Below, piece by piece: positions 6,960-11,573 of a stretch of DNA of 11,573 nucleotides. Position 1 is the stretch's first letter. Each line of letters opens with the position of its first letter. The position numbers were made by a program, and so were the translations under genes. The stretch spans positions 1 to 11,573 of the forward strand of contig JBBRTW010000217.1 of NCBI GenBank assembly GCA_038244055.1. The letters are read 5' to 3'. Source of the DNA: DASPKW01 sp038244055. GTDB taxonomy: Bacteria; Planctomycetota; Phycisphaerae; Tepidisphaerales; Tepidisphaeraceae. The notes under the pieces are model-generated. The model did no database searches and was not told where the DNA came from. It was given only the letters and a program-made list of their open reading frames with translations.

Positions 6960-8309
6960 CTAATCTTTGACTTCAGGCTGAACCACATCGTCAGCGCCGA
7001 TGAGAATCCGGCGCTCGATGTCTTTGTCGTAGACTTTCTTAAGCTCGGCCAAAAACGGCTTGGGGCCGCCTTTGAGGTATTTGGCCTCGCCGATTTTCTG
7101 ACCTTTGGGATTGACCAGGACCACGTACGGATACCCGCGTATGCCGTAGAGGTCGGCCTGAGATCGATTCTGGTCGTCCAGCCACTTGGGCCGCTCGACG
7201 CCCTTAGTGTAATCGAGCCGCACGAATACAAAAGCGAAAAATGGCCAGGTGGAAAATTCTTCCTTCTGGAAGATTTCTTCCTCGATTTTCTTGCAGAATT
7301 CCGAGCCATCCGTGAAGTAGAGGAACATTTCCCGCTTGTTCTGCTGGGAAAGAATGGCGCGGGCGAGGCGGACATCGTTGAGCCAGTCGGTCCCCTTATA
7401 GGCGATCAGGGGAAGATCCCTGGTGAGCCGGGTCATCATCGGGGCCATGTCGTTGGCATTGAACGCCAGGGCGCGGGAACGGAAGGTCTCTTCGCCCGGA
7501 ACGTACATGATGAGCTGGGCATCCGCCGGGCCGAGCTTGAACTTCAGGATCATCTCGTTCAGCAGCGCGCCATCGGCCGTCTTTTCCAATGAATCGGACC
7601 ACTTGGCGCGGATGAAGCTGACGTTGATGTTGCACCAGCGGATGAAGCGCTGGTTCTGCACGAGCTTGTCGGCCTCCAGCAGCATCGGAGTCGGCGGCTT
7701 GATCGGATCGGGCTTGGTCAAAAGCAGCAGGACCGGAAGCTTGTGGGCTTTAGCGTTGGCGTTGGCGGCCTCGATCGAAGGCTGAACGACAAGCTTCTCG
7801 GTTTCGGGGCGGTTCTTGACGATGCCATCGAGAAAATCGATGGCGGCCTGGGGATGGCCCACCGGCTCGCTGGGGAGAAGCTTGAGATTTTCGTAGGTAG
7901 CGCGGGCGACCACTTCGCCATCGGCATCGAGCAGGAGGAAAGTGGGGACAACCGAAACCTGATAGCGTACCTTCAGATCTTCGTTCTGCTTTTTGAAGAG
8001 ATCCTGGCGGGTATTGCCGGGGAAATCGGCATTGAAGATGATGACGTTCTTGTCCGCCCAATTCGCGAAATTGTCGGAAGAAAGAACTTCCTTCTGGAGC
8101 TTCTTGCCCCATTCATCCCAATCCGAACCGGAAAAATAGGCGAGGATGAGACGATCCGCCTTTTTTGCATACTTACAGGCGGCATCGAAGTTCTTGTTCC
8201 AAGTGACCGGCTTGGCGGCCAGCGCGGAATTGGGGCATGCGGCGCATGCGATTAGCGTCAGCGCGGCCAGCAGAACACAACGTGGGTGCCAAATCAGGGT
8301 GCGGATCAT
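6960..8309 (-). CDS. Secreted protein with three thioredoxin-like domains, active sites degenerate
   Basis: About 449 residues from the ATG at 8307-8309, which begins a signal peptide (MIRTLIWHPRCVLLAALTLI, cleavage near ALAAKP). Three thioredoxin-fold segments follow. Domain 1 (about 33-170) has the thiol-reductase-like YFSGSDWDEWGKKL, where relatives carry W-C-x-W-C; both cysteines are replaced (D65, G68). VVPTF then supplies the cis-proline loop. Domain 2 (about 190-300; LPVLLLLT, LGPADAQLIMYV) has no CxxC. Domain 3 (about 326-430; FLYFTDGSEFCKKI, GYPYVVLVNPKG) keeps one cysteine, C339. Classical dithiol exchange is therefore unlikely, and a scaffold, chaperone or binding role is inferred. 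The ribosome-binding site is weak. An in-frame TTG at 8345 would add 12 residues but spoils the signal peptide. A promoter and a leader hairpin lie upstream. Stop is TAG. Confidence 0.8.
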   Translation of the reverse strand: MIRTLIWHPRCVLLAALTLIACAACPNSALAAKPVTWNKNFDAACKYAKKADRLILAYFSGSDWDEWGKKLQKEVLSSDNFANWADKNVIIFNADFPGNTRQDLFKKQNEDLKVRYQVSVVPTFLLLDADGEVVARATYENLKLLPSEPVGHPQAAIDFLDGIVKNRPETEKLVVQPSIEAANANAKAHKLPVLLLLTKPDPIKPPTPMLLEADKLVQNQRFIRWCNINVSFIRAKWSDSLEKTADGALLNEMILKFKLGPADAQLIMYVPGEETFRSRALAFNANDMAPMMTRLTRDLPLIAYKGTDWLNDVRLARAILSQQNKREMFLYFTDGSEFCKKIEEEIFQKEEFSTWPFFAFVFVRLDYTKGVERPKWLDDQNRSQADLYGIRGYPYVVLVNPKGQKIGEAKYLKGGPKPFLAELKKVYDKDIERRILIGADDVVQPEVKD

Positions 8310-8351
8310 AAGGCTCGCGAACGTAGCGCAAGGGGGAGAGGGCAAACGATT

Positions 8352-8380
8352 GAACAGGGCGACAAGACGCCGCCCTGTTC
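8352..8380 (-). promoter_or_regulatory. Leader hairpin of the thioredoxin-like gene
   Basis: A perfect 10-base inverted repeat (GAACAGGGCG at 8352-8361 and CGCCCTGTTC at 8371-8380, 9-base loop) lies between the candidate promoter and the ATG at 8309. No T-run follows it. It could affect mRNA stability or act as an attenuator; function is inferred from position only. Confidence 0.4.
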
Positions 8381-8425
8381 CGCTTATCGGCTTTGAACAC
8401 TCGGCATCTTACCCGGTTTTGAGTC

Positions 8426-8453
8426 AGTATATCGTCGGATTGCCTTGCGCCAA
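8426..8453 (-). promoter_or_regulatory. Candidate sigma70-type promoter of the thioredoxin-like gene
   Basis: On the minus strand TTGGCG (8448-8453) is followed after 16 bases by TATACT (8426-8431). It lies about 115 bases upstream of the ATG at 8309. The -10 matches the consensus at five of six positions and the -35 at four. Confidence 0.45.
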
Positions 8454-8470
8454 TCCTAATCTGGCGCAAG
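8444..8470. promoter_or_regulatory. Inverted repeat over the -35 box, operator-like
   Basis: CTTGCGCCA (8444-8452) and TGGCGCAAG (8462-8470) form a perfect 9-base inverted repeat with a 9-base spacer. The left half covers almost all of the candidate -35 box. The size and spacing suit a dimeric regulator, but no regulator gene is in view. Confidence 0.4.
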
Positions 8471-8726
8471 CCCGCCATCAATACATTACCCATTTTAACA
8501 GGGTTATCGGACTTCTGCACTGAACATGTCCACCAAACCAACGGGCCGGGTCCGGGATTATTTCGATTTTGTGGAGGGTTACTTCAAGGAATGACGGATC
8601 ATGAGCGTGTTACGCCAGGGAGCGTGGGCTGTTGCGGCGCAGGGATTGGGTGAGAAGGGTCGCCGTAATTCGCAAAGGCGGTTGGGCGGACCGTTTGAAA
8701 ATTGCTCAATCTTCGAAATCGCCTCG
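8471..8726. other. Intergenic stretch with no recognised feature
   Basis: Between the operator-like repeat and the palindrome after the 96-residue gene I see no gene, terminator or repeat. Open frames here are short and lack family signatures. Confidence 0.5.
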
Positions 8727-8750
8727 CACGGGCGGGACGCCCGTGTCACG
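8727..8750. repeat. GC-rich palindromic repeat, copy C (variant)
   Basis: CACGGGCG-GGA-CGCCCGTG (perfect 8-base-pair stem) plus TCACG begins six bases past the stop codon of the 96-residue gene. It shares the GGCGGGACGCC core, orientation and position relative to a gene end with copies A and B, but has different flanks. Confidence 0.55.
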
Positions 8751-8756
8751 GGAGGC

Positions 8757-9047
8757 CTATTCGTGGAAAGTCGGATCGCCGAGTTCCTTGAAGGAGAAAT
8801 GCGCGAAGACGCGGCGGCCGTCGAAGTCCATGACGCGGAGGTCATCTTCCTGCTTGAGGTCGTTCATGACCATCTCGTAGTGCTTGCCGTAGCGCTGGCG
8901 GACTTTCTCCACCGGCACTTCGAAGGCGATGTATTTTTCGATTCCCTTGGCGCTGAGTTTTTGCACCAGCGGCCCTTTGGTGAGCGAATCGTAAGAGGTG
9001 AGGATGAGAACGGGGCCTGAGCCCGTGATGAAGATGCCGGCTTTCAT
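8757..9047 (-). CDS. Conserved small protein of unknown function (96 aa)
   Basis: A compact, well-formed protein with no signal peptide or membrane segment. It starts MKAGIFITGSGPVLILTSYD, has an alternating helix/strand pattern (LVQKLSAKGI, IAFEVPVEKVRQRYGKHYEM, DLRVMDFDGRRVFAHFSF) and ends FKELGDPTFHE. It reads like a small conserved bacterial family seen before as a hypothetical protein, but I cannot name a domain. The ATG at 9045-9047 has GGAGA seven bases upstream. It stands alone: 235 bases downstream of the metallopeptidase gene with a stem-loop repeat between, and about 450 bases before the thioredoxin-like gene. A palindromic repeat follows its TAG stop. The compositional balance, the ribosome-binding site and the recognisable ending make a real gene likely. 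Confidence 0.75.
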   Translation of the reverse strand: MKAGIFITGSGPVLILTSYDSLTKGPLVQKLSAKGIEKYIAFEVPVEKVRQRYGKHYEMVMNDLKQEDDLRVMDFDGRRVFAHFSFKELGDPTFHE

Positions 9048-9182
9048 AGGTTGTCTCCGATGTGTGTTACTCGCCTTATGGTATCCACATTGCGGAGTCG
9101 ATCACGGCGCAATCGGAAAGGATTGGGCGAACTCGCATGGGGCGGGTGCGATACGGGAATGGGAGTCGTTACGACCCATTAC

Positions 9183-9253
9183 GAGAAAGGGTCGGGAGCC
9201 GGGGATCGGTCATCGGCGAATGCGGCGTTTGGGGTGGCCGGTGCCCGACTCTG
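9183..9253. repeat. Second copy of the 70-bp stem-loop module
   Basis: This aligns along its length with 202-270. Shared words are GAAAGGGTC, GGAGCCGGGG, the loop and GGTGGCCGG. The arms (9189-9202 and 9238-9251) pair with one mismatch and two G-T pairs, so the fold is kept despite base changes. The outer arms of the first copy are absent. It lies between the stop of the metallopeptidase gene (9283) and the 96-residue gene. Confidence 0.6.
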
Positions 9254-9282
9254 AGCGAGGTTCGTGGAATTGCACCTGATTA

Positions 9283-10125
9283 TTAATTGCGCGCCGGCGC
9301 TTCCATCGCGGCGAGTTTGACTCCCAACTGGTCGGCGATTTTTCGCACGAAGGGCTGGTGCTTGGCCGGGGTGTGATCGTGCCATCGCTGCAGATATTGA
9401 GGGAAAGTCTCGCCGGCGGCGGGGCGCTCTTCGTTGAGATGATTCAGGGCGGCCCAGGAATCGGGGGAGGCTTCGAAGAGGGGAAGCAGCGCGATGGCGA
9501 CGGCGGTATTCTTCGGGCGGTCTTCGGGGTTCTTGCGCATGGTGGCGATGTTCTCGGCCAGCCATTTGGAAAGCACGGTGCCTTCGGGAAGCATGCTCTC
9601 CTTGATTCGCTTATCCGCGTATTCGGTCAGTTTCGTCGCATAGGATTGCCAGTTCTTGTAGGGGGCATCGGTTTTCCAGGTCGTTCCCATCTGGCGAAGG
9701 ACGAAGAGCGAGGCGGTTTCGCAGATGGTTTCCTCGAACCACTGGTTGGAGCGATCCCCTTCGCGGTACTGGCAGAGGATGTGGCAAAGTTCGTGGGCAA
9801 ACTGATAGGCGTACTGGGACCAGTAGGTATCGCCGGTGTTGAGCTTGACGCGGATGAAGCCGTCGGCCGTGCGCTGGTAGAGGGTGATCGGCCCGCCTTT
9901 GGGGGCGATGCGGAGGGGCTCGACCTTGACGCCGGGAAAACGGGAGAGGAGCTCGCGCGAAGTGGATTTGAGGATGGCGCGGACATCGTTTTGGCCGGCC
10001 TCGCCCCAGCCGTCTTTGTCGATTTCGAAGCGGAGTTGCGGGATGGCCTGTTGACGCTCATCGGCGCGGACCCAATGGGAGAGAGTGAGCAGACCGAGTG
10101 CGCAAATCAGAAGGTCGCGGGTCAT
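9283..10125 (-). CDS. Secreted zinc metallopeptidase-like protein (HExxH)
   Basis: A 280-residue protein with an N-terminal signal peptide (MTRDLLICALGLLTLSHWVR, cleavage near RADE). The centre holds FAHELCHILC (109-118), an HExxH zinc motif with H111, E112 and H115. It is followed 15-20 residues later by WFEETICETASLFVL (129-143), whose E131, E132 or E136 could be the third ligand, as in gluzincin-type peptidases. About 110 residues precede the motif and 140 helix-rich residues follow. Substrate unknown; extracytoplasmic action is inferred from the signal. Two cysteines near the motif (C114, C118) and a third at C135 are unusual. The ATG at 10123-10125 has GAGG eight bases upstream. It is divergent from the ABC ATPase gene across 372 bases. 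I cannot assign a specific peptidase family; a catalytically active enzyme is likely because the motif is intact. Confidence 0.8.
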   Translation of the reverse strand: MTRDLLICALGLLTLSHWVRADERQQAIPQLRFEIDKDGWGEAGQNDVRAILKSTSRELLSRFPGVKVEPLRIAPKGGPITLYQRTADGFIRVKLNTGDTYWSQYAYQFAHELCHILCQYREGDRSNQWFEETICETASLFVLRQMGTTWKTDAPYKNWQSYATKLTEYADKRIKESMLPEGTVLSKWLAENIATMRKNPEDRPKNTAVAIALLPLFEASPDSWAALNHLNEERPAAGETFPQYLQRWHDHTPAKHQPFVRKIADQLGVKLAAMEAPARN

Positions 10126-10497
10126 GGGGAAATCCTCGGAGAGTTACCACAGGCGATCACGTTTCGGGCTGAATCGGGCCAACCGACCTCTTGTACGGCG
10201 GCTAAGCGAATAATGTTGTGCTGGCGGCACTCCCTACAGGCGGATGGCAGAAGCACCGATCGATGGTACGGCCCATCCCCCTTATGCGGCCCCACGGGTA
10301 AGGCCCGGAGGCCTTACCCATGCCACCCAGCGGCACCAGACGTCTTGACAACGGCGCTGGGTCGGAATAGGTAATTCGAGCGTCGCGGGAGTGGCGACGC
10401 TTTCGATCACCGGGAGAGATTGTGGCCTGTTTCGGGACCCAGGGCTTTGGGTCGCGGCACCGCCGTCGATTGTCGCAAGCGAGCGAGGAATTAAAAC
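10126..10497. other. Divergent intergenic region with several hairpins
   Basis: This region separates the minus-strand metallopeptidase gene from the plus-strand ABC gene. It holds a perfect 10-base palindrome with a 4-base loop (GGGTAAGGCC at 10296-10305 and 10310-10319). It also holds an 8-base inverted repeat ACCCAGCG/CGCTGGGT (10325-10332 and 10355-10362) bracketing a TTGACA, and a hairpin AGCGTCGC/GCGACGCT (10379-10386 and 10394-10401). None has a strong T-tract. No small gene is convincing. Confidence 0.5.
10345..10373 (+). promoter_or_regulatory. Weak candidate promoter for the ABC ATPase gene
   Basis: A perfect TTGACA at 10345-10350 is followed after 17 bases by TAGGTA (10368-10373), a poor -10. 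It lies about 125 bases upstream of the ATG, flanked by an inverted repeat. Only the -35 is good, so this is tentative. Confidence 0.3.
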
Positions 10498-11457
10498 ATG
10501 ATATCGGTTCAGCAATTGACCAAGGCATACGGCCACGTGCTGGCCGTGGACCGGATCAGCTTCGAGGTGAGCAAGGGGCAGATCGTCGGCTTCCTCGGGC
10601 CCAACGGCGCGGGAAAATCGACGACGCTCAAGATGCTGACCTGCTACCTCCCCCCGACCGGCGGGACGGCCACGGTGAACGGCTTCGACATTTTCCATCA
10701 ATCGCACGAGGTGCGGGAGAATCTCGGCTACCTTCCCGAAAATACGCCGCTCTATACCGAAATGCAGGTGGAGGAGTATCTCCAGTTCCGAGGCCGATTG
10801 CGGGGGATGGACCGGGCCAGCCGCCGCAAACGCATCGATTACGTCGTCGAGCGCTGCTGGCTGAAGGCGGTGCAAAAGCGGGTGATCGGGCATCTATCCA
10901 AGGGGTACCGGCAGCGGGTGGGACTGGCCGATGCGCTCCTGCATGACCCGGCCGTTCTGATTCTCGACGAGCCGACGGTCGGCCTGGATCCCACCCAGAT
11001 TCGCGAGACGCGCAAGCTCGTCAAAGATCTCGGCGGGGATCACACGGTTCTGCTTTCAACCCATATTCTGCCGGAAGTCGAGGCCATCTGCGATCGCGCG
11101 GTGGTGATCGCCGGCGGGCGGATTGTGGCCCAGGGCACACCTGAAGAGCTTCGGGCCAGCCGGCGCATGCAGGCGCGGGTGCTCGTGGAATGCAAAGGGC
11201 CATCGAAGGAAGTCGAAGGCGCGCTCTCGCGCGTCAGCGGCGTTTCGCGCGTGGAGCTGATGCCGGGCCAGAGCGAGGGCGGGTTCTCGACTTTCGCGCT
11301 GCGATCCAAGGAGAGCCAGGATGTGCGCGAGGAAGTCGCCGGCACGGTGATGCGGCATGGATGGCCATTGCGGGAGATTCGCCTGGAGCATGCGACATTG
11401 GAAGAATTCTTCGTGCAGGTGACGGCGCAGCAGGCGGTGGCCAAAGCGGAGGCGTGA
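10498..11457 (+). CDS. ABC transporter ATP-binding protein, ABC-2/GldA type
   Basis: A complete 319-residue nucleotide-binding subunit. Visible motifs: Walker A GPNGAGKST (34-42), LGYLPENTPLY (77-86 region) where the Q-loop glutamine is a glutamate as in GldA-like proteins, signature LSKGYRQR (133-140), Walker B VLILDEP (153-159), D-loop GLD and switch H189 in STH. About 90 C-terminal residues after VAQGTPEELRAS form the accessory domain usual for ABC-2 exporters, ending in a LEEFFVQVT helix. It would power a membrane permease at the inner membrane. In related genomes the next genes are an ABC-2 permease and a GldG-like protein, but no permease is in the remaining 116 bases. The ATG has GAGGA about eight to nine bases upstream. 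Substrate cannot be inferred from this subunit. In many bacteria GldA-type ATPases have nothing to do with gliding. Confidence 0.93.
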   Translation: MISVQQLTKAYGHVLAVDRISFEVSKGQIVGFLGPNGAGKSTTLKMLTCYLPPTGGTATVNGFDIFHQSHEVRENLGYLPENTPLYTEMQVEEYLQFRGRLRGMDRASRRKRIDYVVERCWLKAVQKRVIGHLSKGYRQRVGLADALLHDPAVLILDEPTVGLDPTQIRETRKLVKDLGGDHTVLLSTHILPEVEAICDRAVVIAGGRIVAQGTPEELRASRRMQARVLVECKGPSKEVEGALSRVSGVSRVELMPGQSEGGFSTFALRSKESQDVREEVAGTVMRHGWPLREIRLEHATLEEFFVQVTAQQAVAKAEA

Positions 11458-11465
11458 GGAGTGAG

Positions 11466-11573
11466 GCGAGTTGCTAGTTGTTAGTTGCGAGTTGCTGGTG
11501 AAGATGCAGACGAGGACACAACCAGCAACTGACGACTAACTACTAGCAACTGACAACTAGCAACTAACAACTA
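11466..11573. repeat. Opposed heptanucleotide repeat arrays
   Basis: Four tandem heptamers of form AGTTGNN lie at 11469-11496: AGTTGCT, AGTTGTT, AGTTGCG, AGTTGCT. After a 21-base spacer (11500-11520) seven heptamers of the complementary form lie at 11524-11572: AGCAACT, GACGACT, AACTACT, AGCAACT, GACAACT, AGCAACT, AACAACT. The array runs off the window. The 34-base arms 11466-11499 and 11521-11554 are complementary at 28 of 34 positions and would form a long hairpin just after the ABC gene stop. Confidence 0.75.

Noticed and set aside
8173..8541. A 122-codon minus-strand open frame upstream of the thioredoxin-like gene
   Set aside because: It covers the candidate promoter, the operator-like repeat and the leader hairpin, and overlaps the true signal-peptide start in another frame. 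It has no family signature.
10296..10319. Intrinsic terminator
   Set aside because: The stem is strong but no T-run follows on either strand, and no gene ends into it from the plus side.
9358..10374. A 338-codon plus-strand open frame opposite the metallopeptidase
   Set aside because: Antisense shadow. The minus strand has the signal peptide, the HExxH motif and a ribosome-binding site.
11466..11573. CRISPR array
   Set aside because: The repeats are contiguous seven-base units without unique spacers, arranged as two opposed arrays.

Overview
The window looks like chromosomal DNA of a GC-rich planctomycete (Planctomycetota). This rests on inference from several features seen together. There is an adjacent DUF1800 gene and Tat-exported DUF1501 gene, a pairing abundant in that phylum. 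There is a secreted thioredoxin-fold protein with degenerate active sites, a GldA-type ABC ATPase, and gene ends decorated with short GC-rich palindromes. No rRNA, tRNA, CRISPR array or phage gene was recognised.

Layout. Positions 1-1399 hold no gene I can support. They contain heptanucleotide repeats interrupted by a nested inverted-repeat element (161-302), a G-rich strand-asymmetric tract with a dense G-quadruplex motif cluster (977-1030), and a long imperfect hairpin (1162-1235). Positions 1400-3432 (minus strand) carry a restriction-modification module: an M.PvuII-like N4-cytosine DNA methyltransferase, then an HNH endonuclease whose ATG overlaps the methyltransferase TGA. The methyltransferase frame can be followed upstream to a good start at 3432, but an in-frame TAG at 3307-3309 cuts it just before catalytic motif IV.

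Positions 3546-8453 (minus strand) are an exported-protein cluster: promoter with an overlapping inverted repeat, leader hairpin, triple thioredoxin-like protein, DUF1800 protein, an internal promoter, DUF1501 protein, and an intrinsic terminator. Positions 8757-10125 (minus strand) carry a conserved 96-residue protein of unknown function and a secreted HExxH metallopeptidase, separated by a second copy of the stem-loop repeat found near the left end. From 10498 on the plus strand there is a complete ABC ATPase of the GldA/ABC-2 type. It is followed by two opposed arrays of a seven-base repeat that run off the window.

The most notable points are the apparently crippled methyltransferase next to an intact HNH nuclease, and the density of repeats: a two-copy 70-bp stem-loop, three similar palindromes placed just after stop codons of minus-strand genes, and heptamer arrays at both ends of the window. 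All repeat, promoter and composition statements come from reading the sequence by eye. Family assignments come from remembered motifs, with no database search.
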